From: Euonymus europaeus
Taxonomy: Eukaryota > Streptophyta > Magnoliopsida > Celastrales > Celastraceae
Reading direction: 5' to 3'
Length of the DNA: 64,000 nt
NCBI GenBank assembly: GCA_963580455.1
Contig: OY756958.1
Span: forward strand, 446,501-510,500
In this document: positions 38,059 through 49,277 of the stretch, piece after piece
How positions within the stretch are numbered: the first letter of the stretch is position 1
How the letters are laid out: each line of letters opens with the position of its first letter
The notes under the pieces: generated by a model
Database searches by the model: none
What the model was told of the DNA's origin: nothing
Seen by the model: only the letters and a program-made list of their open reading frames with translations
Program-made: the position numbers and the translations under genes

Positions 38059-38231
38059 TCAGAACTCGTGGCTAGTAGGTCTCGTTTCACCTAGTTAGCC
38101 GCGAAATGCGGTTTCTTTACGTAAACGGTTTTATGAATATCCGTTGACCCCGAGTTCTGAATTCGGTGATTTTTAGCTTGATTACACACTACTTTTCGAG
38201 CTCTAAAATCCTGGGTTTTCGTATTTCGATT
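38059..38231 (+). repeat. Marker monomer f (GAAATGCGG...GACCCCGAG...TTTTCGTATTTC)
   Basis: First of 18 monomers with the GACCCC change in this family; most also carry GAAATGCGG, GATTACACAC and TTTTCGTATTTC. GACCCC lies at 38146, 39357, 40049, 40741, 41779, 42471, 43682, 44374, 47314, 48698, 51120, 54234, 55272, 56656, 59770, 60116, 60289 and 63230. A relative with GAAATGCGG, GATTACACAC and TTTTCGTATTTC but with GACTCC stands alone at 13156-13328, far from the rest. Confidence 0.9.
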
Positions 38232-39269
38232 TCAGAACTCGTGGCTAGTAGGTCTCGTTTCACCTATTTAGCCGCGAAATGTGGTTTCTTTACGTAAACG
38301 GTTTTATGAATATCTGTTGACTCCGAGTTCTGAATTCGGTGATTTTTAGCTTGATTTCACACTACTTTTCGAGCTCTACAATCCTGGGTTTTCGGATTTC
38401 GATTTCAGAACTCGTGGCTAGTAGGTCTCGTTTCACCTAGTTAGCCGCGAAATGTGGTTTCTTTACGTAAACGGTTTTATGAATATCCGTTGACTCCGAG
38501 TTCTGAATTCGGTGATTTTTAGCTTGATTTCACACTAATTTTCGAGCTCTACAATCTTAGGTTTTCGGATTTCGATTTCAGAACTCGTGGCTAGTAGGTC
38601 TCGTTTCACCTAGTTAGCCGCGAAATGTGGTTTCTTTACGTAAACGGTTTTATGAATATCCGTTGACTCCGAGTTCTGAATTCGGTGATTTTTAGCTTGA
38701 TTTCACACTACTTTTCGAGCTCTACAATCTTGGCGTTTCGGATTTTGATTTCAGAACTCGTGGCTAGTAGGTCTCGTTTCACCTAGTTAGCCGCGAAATG
38801 TGGTTTCTTTACGTAAACGGTTTTATGAATATCCGTTGACTCCGAGTTCTGAATTCGGAGATTTTTAGCTTGATTACATACTACTTTTCGAGCTCTACAA
38901 TCTTGGAGTTTCGGATATTGATTTCAGAACTCGTGGCTAGTAGGTCTCGTTTCACCTAGTTAGCCGCGAAATGTGGTTTCTTTACGTAAACGGTTTTATG
39001 AATATCCGTTGACTCCGAGTTCTGAATTCGGTGATTTTTAGCTTGATTTCACACAAATTTTCGAGCTCTACAATCTTAGGTTTTCGGATTTCGATTTCAG
39101 AACTCGTGGCTAGTAGGTCTCGTTTCACCTAGTTAGCCGCGAAATGTGGTTTCTTTACGTAAACGGTTTTATGAATATCCGTTGACTCCGAGTTCTGAAT
39201 TCGGTGATTTTTAGCTTGATTTCACACTAATTTTCGAGCTCTACAATCCTGGGTTTTCGGATTTCGATT

Positions 39270-40653
39270 TCAGAACTCGTGGCTAGTAGGTCTCGTTTCA
39301 CCTAGTTAGCCGCGAAATGCGGTTTCTTTACGTAAATGGTTTTATGAATATCCGTTGACCCCGAGTTCTGAATTCGGTGATTTTTAGCTTGATTACACAC
39401 TACTTTTCGAGCTCTACAATCCTGGGTTTTCGTATTTCGATTTCAGAACTCGTCGCTAGTAGGTCTCGTTTCACCTATTTAGCCGCGAAATGTGGTTTCT
39501 TTACGTAAACGGTTTTATGAATATCTGTTGACTCCGAGTTCTGAATTCGGTGATTTTTAGCTTGATTTCACACTACTTTTTGAGCTCTACAATCCTGGGT
39601 TTTCGGATTTCGATTTCAGAACTCGTGGCTAGTAGGTCTCGTTTCACCTAGTTAGCCGCGAAATGTGGTTTCTTTACGTAAACGGTTTTATGAATATCCG
39701 TTGACTCCGAGTTCTGAATTCGGTGATTTTTAGCTTTATTTCACACTAATTTTCGAGCTCTACAATCTTAGGTTTTCGGATTTCGATTTCAGAACTCGTG
39801 GCTAGTAGGTCTCGTTTCACCTAGTTAGCCGCGAAATGTGGTTTCTTTACGTAAACGGTTTTATGAATATCCGTTGACTCCGAGTTCTGAATTCGGTGAT
39901 TTTTAGCTTGATTTCACACTAATTTTCGAGCTCTACAATCCTGGGTTTTCGGATTTTGATTTCAGAACTCGTGGCTAGTAGGTCTCGTTTCACCTAGTTA
40001 GCCGCGAAATGCGGTTTCTTTACGTAAACGGTTTTATGAATATCCGTTGACCCCGAGTTCTGAATTCGGTGATTTTTAGCTTGATTACACACTACTTTTC
40101 GAGCTCTACAATCCTGGGTTTTCGTATTTCGATTTCAGAACTCGTGGCTAGTAGGTCTCGTTTCACCTAGTTAGCCGCGAAATGTGGTTTCTTTACGTAA
40201 ACGGTTTTATGAATATCTGTTGACTCCGAGTTCTGAATTCGGTGATTTTTAGCTTGATTTCACACTACTTTTCGAGCTCTACAATCCTGGGTTTTCGGAT
40301 TTCGATTTCAGAACTCGTGGCTAGTAGGTCTCGTTTCACCTAGTTAGCCGCGAAATGTGGTTTCTTTACGTAAACGGTTTTATGAATATTCGTTGACTCC
40401 GAGTTCTGAATTCGGTGATTTTTAGCTTTATTTCACACTAATTTTCGAGCTCTACAATCTTAGGTTTTCGGATTTCGATTTCAGAACTCGTGGCTAGTAG
40501 GTCTCGTTTCACCTAGTTAGCCGCGAAATGTGGTTTCTTTACGTAAACGGTTTTATGAATATCCGTTGACTCCGAGTTCTGAATTCGGTGATTTTTAGCT
40601 TGATTTCACACTAATTTTCGAGCTCTACAATCCTGGGTTTTCGGATTTTGATT
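39270..40653 (+). repeat. 4-monomer (692 bp) derivative of the 7-monomer HOR
   Basis: GACCCC at 39357, 40049 and 40741 gives two exact 692-bp steps. The unit is f, g, a CTTAGG monomer and e, that is, the 7-monomer unit lacking b, c and one of its two CTTAGG monomers. The loss of three monomers is what crossover between the similar a and d monomers would produce. The order returns to the longer form after about 40980, where CTTGGCG reappears. Confidence 0.88.
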
Positions 40654-41464
40654 TCAGAACTCGTGGCTAGTAGGTCTCGTTTCACCTAGTTAGCCGCGAA
40701 ATGCGGTTTCTTTACGTAAACGGTTTTATGAATATCCGTTGACCCCGAGTTCTGAATTCGGTGATTTTTAGCTTGATTACACACTACTTTTCGAGCTCTA
40801 CAATCCTGGGTTTTCGTATTTCGAATTCAGAACTCGTGGCTAGTAGGTCTCGTTTCACCTATTTAGACGCGAAATGTGGTTTCTTTACGTAAACGGTTTT
40901 ATGAATATCTGTTGACTCCGAGTTCTGAATTCGGTGATTTTTAGCTTGATTTCACACTAATTTTCGAGCTCTACAATCTTAGGTTTTCGGATTTCGATTT
41001 CAGAACTCGTGGCTAGTAGGTCTCGTTTCACCTAGTTAGCCGCGAAATGTGGTTTCTTTACGTAAACGGTTTTATGAATATCCGTTGACTCCGAGTTCTG
41101 AATTCGGTGATTTTTAGCTTGATTTCACACTACTTTTCGAGCTCTACAATCTTGGCGTTTCGGATTTTGATTTCAGAACTCGTGGCTAGTAGGTCTCGTT
41201 TCACCTAGTTAGCCGCGAAATGTGGTTTCTTTACGTAAACGGTTTTATGAATATCCGTTGACTCCGAGTTCTGAATTCGGAGATTTTTAGCTTGATTACA
41301 TACTACTTTTCGAGCTCTACAATCTTGGAGTTTCGGATATTGATTTTAGAACTCGTGGCTAGTAGGTCTCGTTTCACCTAGTTAGCCGCGAAATGTGGTT
41401 TCTTTACGTAAACGGTTTTATGAATATCCGTTGACTCCGAGTTCTGAATTCGGTGATTTTTAGC

Positions 41465-44400
41465 TTGATTTCACACAAATTTTCGAGCTCTACAATCTTA
41501 GGTTTTCGGATTTCGATTTCAGAACTCGTGGCTAGTAGGTCTCGTTTCACCTAGTTAGCCGCGAAATGTAGTTTCTTTACGTAAACGGTTTTATGAATAT
41601 CCGTTGACTCCGAGTTCTGAATTCGGTGATTTTTAGCTTGATTTCACACTAATTTTCGAGCTCTACAATCCTGGGTTTTCGGATTTCGATTTCAGAACTC
41701 GTGGCTAGTAGGTCTCGTTTCACCTAGTTAGCCGCGAAATGCGGTTTCTTTACGTAAACGGTTTTATGAATATCCGTTGACCCCGAGTTCTGAATTCGGT
41801 GATTTTTAGCTTGATTACACACTACTTTTCGAGCTCTACAATCCTGGGTTTTCGTATTTCGATTTCAGAACTCGTGGCTAGTAGGTCTCGTTTCACCTAT
41901 TTAGCCGCGAAATGTGGTTTCTTTACGTAAACGGTTTTATGAATATCTGTTGACTCCGAGTTCTGAATTCGGTGATTTTTAGCTTGATTTCACACTACTT
42001 TTCGAGCTCTACAATCCTGGGTTTTCGGATTTCGATTTCAGAACTCGTGGCTAGTAGGTCTCGTTTCACCTAGTTAGCCGCGAAATGTGGTTTCTTTACG
42101 TAAACGGTTTTATGAATACTCGTTGACTCCGAGTTCTGAATTCGGTGATTTTTAGCTTTATTTCACACTAATTTTCGAGCTCTACAATCTTAGGTTTTCG
42201 GATTTCGATTTCAGAACTCGCGGCTAGTAGGTCTCGTTTCACCTAGTTAGCCGCGAAATGTGGTTTCTTTACGTAAACGGTTTTATGAATATCCGTTGAC
42301 TCCGAGTTCTGAATTCGGTGATTTTTAGCTTGATTTCACACTAATTTTCGAGCTCTACAATCCTGGGTTTTCGGATTTCGATTTCAGAACTCGTGGCTAG
42401 TAGGTCTCGTTTCACCTAGTTAGCCGCGAAATGCGGTTTCTTTACGTAAACGGTTTTATGAATATCCGTTGACCCCGAGTTCTGAATTCGGTGATTTTTA
42501 GCTTGATTACACACTACTTTTCGAGCTCTACAATCCTGCGTTTTCGTATTTCGATTTCAGAACTCGTGGCTAGTAGGTCTCGTTTCACCTATTTAGCCGG
42601 GAAATGTGGTTTCTTTACGTAAACGGTTTTATGAATATCTGTTGACTCCGAGTTCTGAATTCGGTGATTTTTAGCTTTATTTCACACTACTTTTCGAGCT
42701 CTACAATCCTGGGTTTTCGGATTTCGATTTCAGAACTCGTGGCTAGTAGGTCTCGTTTCACCTAGTTAGCCGCGAAATGTGGTTTCTTTACGTAAACGGT
42801 TTTATGAATATTCGTTGACTCCGAGTTCTGAATTCGGTGATTTTTAGCTTTATTTCACACTACTTTTCGAGCTCTACGATCCTGGCATTTTGGATTTTGA
42901 TTTCAGAACTCGTGGCTAGTTGGTCTCGTTTCACCTAGTTATCCGCGAAATGTGGTTTCTTTACGTAAACGGTTTTATGAATATCCGTTGACTCCGAGTT
43001 CTGAATTCGGTAATTTTTAGCTTGATTTCACACTACTTTTCAAGCTCTACGATTATGGAGTTTCGGATTTTGATTTCAGAACTCGTGGCTAGTTGGTCTC
43101 GTTTCACCTAGTTAGCCGCGAAATGTTGTTTCTTTACGTAAACGGTTTTATGAATATCGGTTGACTTCGAGTTCTGAATTCGGTGATTTTTAGCTTGATT
43201 TCACACTACTTTTCGAGCTCTACAATCCTGGCTTTTCGGATTTTGATTTCAGAACTCGTGGCTAGTTGGTCTCGTTTCACCTAGTTAGCCGCGAAATGTG
43301 GTTTCTTTACGTAAACGGTTTTATGAATATCCGTTGACTCCGAGTTCTGAATTCGGTGATTTTTAGCTTGATTTCACACAAATTTTCGAGCTCTACAATC
43401 TTAGGTTTTCGGATTTCGATTTCAGAACTCGTGGCTAGTAGGTCTCGTTTCACCTAGTTAGCCGCGAAATGTAGTTTCTTTACGTAAACGGTTTTATGAA
43501 TATCCGTTGACTCCGAGTTCTGAATTCGGTGATTTTTAGCTTGATTTCACACTAATTTTCGAGCTCTACAATCCTGGGTTTTCGGATTTTGATTTCAGAA
43601 CTCGTGGCTAGTAGGTCTCGTTTCACCTAGTTAGCCGCGAAATGCGGTTTCTTTACGTAAACGGTTTTATGAATATCCGTTGACCCCGAGTTCTGAATTC
43701 GGTGATTTTTAGCTTGATTACACACTACTTTTCGAGCTCTACAATCCTGGGTTTTCGTATTTCGATTTCAGAACTCGTGGCTAGTAGGTCTCGTTTCACC
43801 TATTTAGCCGCGAAATGTGGTTTCTTTACGTAAACGGTTTTATGAATATCTGTTGACTCCGAGTTCTGAATTCGGTGATTTTTAGCTTGATTTCACACTA
43901 CTTTTCGAGCTCTACAATCCTGGGTTTTCGGATTTTGATTTCAGAACTCGTGGCTAGTAGGTCTCGTTTCACCTAGTTAGCCGCGAAATGTGGTTTCTTT
44001 ACGTAAACGGTTTTATGAATACTCGTTGACTCCGAGTTCTGAATTCGGTGATTTTTAGCTTTATTTCACACTAATTTTCGAGCTCTACAATCTTAGGTTT
44101 TCGGATTTCGATTTCAGAACTCGTGGCTAGTAGGTCTCGTTTCACCTAGTTAGCCGCGAAATGTGGTTTCTTTACGTAAACGGTTTTATGAATATCCGTT
44201 GACTCCGAGTTCTGAATTCGGTGATTTTTAGCTTGATTTCACACTAATTTTCGAGCTCTACAATCCTGGGTTTTCGGATTTCGATTTCAGAACTCGTGGC
44301 TAGTAGGTCTCGTTTCACCTAGTTAGCCGCGAAATGCGGTTTCTTTACGTAAACGGTTTTATGAATATCCGTTGACCCCGAGTTCTGAATTCGGTGATTT

Positions 44401-45280
44401 TTAGCTTGATTACACACTACTTTTTGAGCTCTACAATCCTGGGTTTTCGTATTTCGATTTCAGAACTCGTGGCTAGTAGGTCTCCTTTCACCTATTTAGC
44501 CGCGAAATGTGGTTTCTTTACGTAAACGGTTTTATGAATATCTGTTGACTCCGAGTTCTGAATTCGGTGATTTTTAGCTTGATTTCACACTACTTTTCGA
44601 GCTCTACAATCCTGGGTTTTCGGATTTCGATTTCAGAACTCGTGGCTAGTAGGTCTCGTTTCACCTAGTTAGCCGCGAAATGTGGTTTCTTTACGTAAAC
44701 GGTTTTATGAATATTCGTTGACTCCGAGTTCTGAATTCGGTGATTTTTAGCTTTATTTCACACTACTTTTCGAGCTCTACGATCCTGGCATTTCGGATTT
44801 CGATTTCAGAACTCGTGGCTAGTAGGTCTCGTTTCACCTAGTTAGCCGCGAAATGTGGTTTCTTTACGTAAACGGTTTTATGAATATCCGTTGACTCCGA
44901 GTTCTGAATTCGGTAATTTTTAGCTTGATTTCACACTACTTTTCAAGCTCTACGATTATGGAGTTTCGGATTTTGATTTCAGAACTCGTGGCTAGTTGGT
45001 CTCGTTTCACCTAGTTAGCCGCGAAATGTTGTTTCTTTACGTAAACGGTTTTATGAATATCGGTTGACTTCGAGTTCTGAATTCGGTGATTTTTTGCTTG
45101 ATTTCACACTACTTTTCGAGCTCTACAATCCTGGCTTTTCGGATTTCGATTTCAGAACTCGTGGCTAGTTGGTCTCGTTTCACCTAGTTAGCCGCGAAAT
45201 GTGGTTTCTTTACGTAAACGGTTTTATGAATATCCGTTGACTCCGAGTTCTGAATTCGGTGATTTTTAGCTTGATTTCAC
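41465..45280 (+). repeat. 11-monomer (1903 bp) tandem duplication
   Basis: Copy one is about 41465-43367 and copy two about 43368-45280. Matching markers, all 1903 bp apart: GACCCC 41779/43682 and 42471/44374; GATTATGG 43051/44954. Shared rare changes are CACACAAATTTT, ATGTAGTTT, ATACTCGTTG and GAAATGTTG with ATCGGTTGACTTCG. Copy two reads CATTTCGGATTTCG near 44790 where copy one reads CATTTTGGATTTTG. Its period equals that of the duplication at 21105-24510, but the monomers are different. Confidence 0.85.
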
Positions 45281-46340
45281 ACTACTTTTTGAGCTCTACA
45301 ATCTTGGTGTTTCGGATTTTGATTTCAGAACTCGTGGCTAGTAGGTCTCGTTTCACCTATTTAGCCGCGAAATGTGGTTTCTTTACGTAAACGGTTTTAT
45401 GAATATCCGTTGACTCCGAGTTCTGAATTCGGTGATTTTTAGCTTGATTTCACACTACTTTTCGATCTCTACAATCCTGGGTTTTCGGATTTCGATTTCA
45501 GAACTCGTGGCTAGTAGGTCTCGTTTCACCTATTTAGCCGCGAAATGTGGTTTCTTTACGTAAACGGTTTTATGAATATCCATTGACTCCGAGTTCTGAA
45601 TTCGATGATTTTTAGCTTGATTTCACACTACTTTTCGAGCTCTACAATCCTGGATTTTCGGATTTTGATTTCAGAACTCGTGGCTAGTAGGTCTCGTTTC
45701 ACCTATTTAGCCGCGAAATGTGGTTTCTTTACGTAAACGGTTTTATGAATTTCCATTGACTCCGAGTTCTGAATTCGGTGATTTTTAGCTTGATTTCACA
45801 CTACTTTTGGAGCTCTACAATCCTGGATTTTCGGATTTCGATTTCAGAACTCGTGGCTAGTAGGTCTCGTTTCACCTAGTTAGCCGCGAAATGTGGTTTC
45901 TTTACGTAAACGGTTTTATGAATATCCGTTGACTCCGAGATCTGAATTCGGTGATTTTTAGCTTGATTTCACACCACTTTTTGAGCTCTACGATCCTGGC
46001 ATTTCTGATTTTGATTTCAGAACTCGTGGCTAGTTGGTCTCGTTTCACCTAGTTAGCCGCGAAATGTAGTTTCTTTACGTAAACGGTTTTATGAATATCC
46101 GTTGACTCCGAGTTCTGAATTCGGTGATTTTTAGCTTGATTTCACACTACTTTTCGAGCTCTAAAATATTTATTTTCGGATTTCGATTTCAGAACTCGTG
46201 GCTAGTAGGTCTCGTTTCACCTAGTTAGCCGCGAAATGTGGTTTCTTTACGTAAACGGTTTTATGAATATCCATTGACTCGGAGTTCTGAATTCGGTGAT
46301 TTTTAGCTTGATTTCACACTACTTTTCGAGCTCTACAATC
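45281..46340 (+). repeat. ACCTATTT/CACCACTTTTT block
   Basis: Monomers of the type seen in the 8-monomer duplication at 34.7-37.3 kb: ACCTATTT heads with ATCCATTG or AATTTCCATTG, then CACCACTTTTTGAGC with CATTTCTGAT, ATGTAGTTT with a TTATTTTCGG tail, and GACTCGGAG. It joins the 11-monomer duplication to the next 7-monomer-family block. The same series is repeated, with one monomer more or less, at about 57.8-58.8 kb and 61.4-62.3 kb. Confidence 0.78.
46160..46175 (+). other. 1-bp deletion in a junction
   Basis: This copy reads CTAAAATATTTATTTTCGG where its relatives (for example at 35608 and 50) kb read CTAAAATCCTTTATTTTCGG: a net loss of one base. It explains why spacings across this point are one base short of a multiple of 173 (41324 to 46859 is 5535). 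Confidence 0.85.
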
Positions 46341-49240
46341 CTGAGTTTTCGGATTTCGATTTCAGAACTCGTGGCTAGTAGGTCTCGTTTCACCTAGTTA
46401 GCCGCGAAATGTGGTTTCTTTACGTAAACGGTTTTATGAATATCCGTTGACTCCGAGTTCTGAATTCGGTGATTTTTAGCTTGATTTCACACTAATTTTC
46501 GAGCTCTACAATCTTAGGTTTTCGGATTTCGATTTCAGAACTCGTGGCTAGTAGGTCTCGTTTCACCTAGTTAGCCGCGAAATGTGGTTTCTTTACGTAA
46601 ACGGTTTTATGAATATCCGTTGACTCCGAGTTCTGAATTCGGTGATTTTTAGCTTGATTTCACACTACTTTTCGAGCTCTACAATCTTGGCGTTTCGGAT
46701 TTTTATTTCAGAACTCGTGGCTAGTAGGTCTCGTTTCACCTAGTTAGCCGCGAAATGTGGTTTCTTTACGTAAACGGTTTTATGAATATCCGTTGACTCC
46801 GAGTTCTGAATTCGGAGATTTTTAGCTTGATTACATACTACTTTTCGAGCTCTACAATCTTGGAGTTTCGGATATTGATTTCAGAACTCGTGGCTAGTAG
46901 GTCTCGTTTCACCTAGTTAGCCGCGAAATGTGGTTTCCTTACGTAAACGGTTTTATGAATATCCGTTGACTCCGAGTTCTGAATTCGGTGATTTTTAGCT
47001 TGATTTCACACTAATTTTCGAGCTCTACAATCTTAGGTTTTCGGATTTCGATTTCAGAACTCGTGGCTAGTAGGTCTCGTTTCACCTAGTTAGCCGCGAA
47101 ATGTGGTTTCTTTACGTAAACGGTTTTATGAATATCCGTTGACTCCGAGTTCTGAATTCGGTGATTTTTAGCTTGATTTCACACTAATTTTCGAGCTCTA
47201 CAATCCGGGGTTTTCGGATTTCGATTTCAGAACTCGTGGCTAGTAGGTCTCGTTTCACCTAGTTAGCCGCGAAATGCGGTTTCTTTACGTAAACGGTTTT
47301 ATGAATATCCGTTGACCCCGAGTTCTGAATTCGGTGATTTTTAGCTTGATTACACACTACTTTTCGAGCTCTACAATCCTGGGTTTTCGTATTTCGATTT
47401 CAGAACTCGTGGATAGTAGGTCTCGTTTCACCTATTTAGCCGCGAAATGTGGTTTCTTTACGTAAACGGTTTTATGAATATCCGTTGACTCCGAGTTCTG
47501 AATTCGGTGATTTTTAGCTTGATTTCACACTAATTTTCGAGCTCTACGATCCTGGCATTTCTGATTTTGATTTCAGAACTCGTGGCAAGTTGGTCTCGTT
47601 TCACCTAGTTAGCCGCGAAATGTGGTTTCTTTACGTAAACGGTTTTATGAATATCCATTGACTCCGAGTTCTGAATTCGGTGATTTTTAGCTTGATTTCA
47701 CACTACTTTTCGAGCTCTACAATCCTGAGTTTTCGGATTTCGATTTCAGAACTCGTGGCTAGTAGGTCTCGTTTCACCTAGTTAGCCGCGAAATGTGGTT
47801 TCTTTACGTAAACGGTTTTATGAATATCCGTTGACTCCGAGTTCTGAATTCGGTGATTTTTAGCTTGATTTCACACTAATTTTCGAGCTCTACAATCTTA
47901 GGTTTTCGGATTTCGATTTCAGAACTCGTGGCTAGTAGGTCTCGTTTCACCTAGTTAGCCGCGAAATGTGGTTTCTTTACGTAAACGGTTTTATGAATAT
48001 CCGTTGACTCCGAGTTCTGAATTCGGTGATTTTTAGCTTGATTTCACACTACTTTTCGAGCTCTACAATCTTGGCGTTTCGGATTTTGATTTCAGAACTC
48101 GTGGCTAGTAGGTCTCGTTTCACCTAGTTAGCCGCGAAATGTGGTTTCTTTACGTAAACGGTTTTATGAATATCCGTTGACTCCGAGTTCTGAATTCGGA
48201 GATTTTTAGCTTGATTACATACTACTTTTCGAGCTCTACAATCTTGGAGTTTCGGATATTGATTTCAGAACTCGTGGCTAGTAGGTCTCGTTTCACCTAG
48301 TTAGCCGCGAAATGTGGTTTCTTTACGTAAACGGTTTTATGAATATCCGTTGACTCCGAGTTCTGAATTCGGTGATTTTTAGCTTGATTTCACACTAATT
48401 TTCGAGCTCTACAATCTTAGGTTTTCGGATTTCGATTTCAGAACTCGTGGCTAGTAGGTCTCGTTTCACCTAGTTAGCCGCGAAATGTGGTTTCTTTACG
48501 TAAACGGTTTTATGAATATCCGTTGACTCCGAGTTCTCAATTCGGTGATTTTTAGCTTGATTTCACACTAATTTTCGAGCTCTACAATCCTGGGTTTTCG
48601 GATTTCGATTTCAGAACTCGTGGCTAGTAGGTCTCGTTTCACCTAGTTAGCCGCGAAATGCGGTTTCTTTACGTAAACGGTTTTATGAATATCTGTTGAC
48701 CCCGAGTTCTGAATTCGGTGATTTTTAGCTTGATTACACACTACTTTTCGAGCTCTACAATCCTGGGTTTTCGTATTTCGATTTCAGAACTCGTGGCTAG
48801 TAGGTCTCGTTTCACCTATTTAGCCGCGAAATGTGGTTTCTTTACGTAAACGGTTTTATGAATATCTGTTGACTCCGAGTTCTGAATTCGGTGATTTTTA
48901 GCTTGATTTCACACTACTTTTCGAGCTCTACAATCCTGGGTTTTCGGATTTCGATTTCAGAACTCGTGGCTAGTAGGTCTCGTTTCACCTAGTTAGCCGC
49001 GAAATGTGGTTTCTTTACGTAAACGGTTTTATGAATATTCGTTGACTCCGAGTTCTGAATTCGGTGATTTTTAGCTTTATTTCACACTACTTTTCGAGCT
49101 CTACGATCCTGGTATTTTGGATTTTGATTTCAGAACTCGTGGCTAGTTGGTCTCGTTTCACCTAGTTATCCGCGAAATGTGGTTTCTTTACGTAAACGGT
49201 TTTATGAATATCCGTTGACTCCGAGTTCTGAATTCGGTAA
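46341..49240 (+). repeat. 8-monomer (1384 bp) repeat of the right-hand family
   Basis: CTTGGAG at 46859 and 48243 and GACCCC at 47314 and 48698 are both 1384 bp apart. The unit is CCTGAGTTTTC, CTTAGG, CTTGGCG, monomer c, CTTAGG, CCTGGG (CCGGGG near 47204), monomer f, and an ACCTATTT monomer. In copy one that last monomer is followed by a GGCAAGTTGG head. Copy two continues instead with ATCTGTTG, ATTCGTTG, GTTATCCGCG and GATTATGG types toward 49280. Confidence 0.82.
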
Positions 49241-49277
49241 TTTTTAGCTTGATTTCACACTACTTTTCAAGCTCTAC

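Larger units (their letters stand above)
37331..39755 (+). repeat. 7-monomer (1211 bp) HOR, two copies
   Basis: Ordered monomers: (a) tail CACTAATTTT with CTTAGGTTTTC; (b) CTTGGCGTTTC; (c) GAATTCGGAGA with GATTACATAC, CTTGGAG and GATATTG; (d) CACACAAATTTT with CTTAGG; (e) CACTAATTTT with CCTGGG; (f) GAAATGCGG with GACCCCGAG, GATTACACAC and TTTTCGTATTTC; (g) ACCTATTT with ATCTGTTG. CTTGGAG lies at 37691 and 38902, and GACCCC at 38146 and 39357, both 1211 apart. This set is the core of everything to the right end of the window. Confidence 0.92.
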
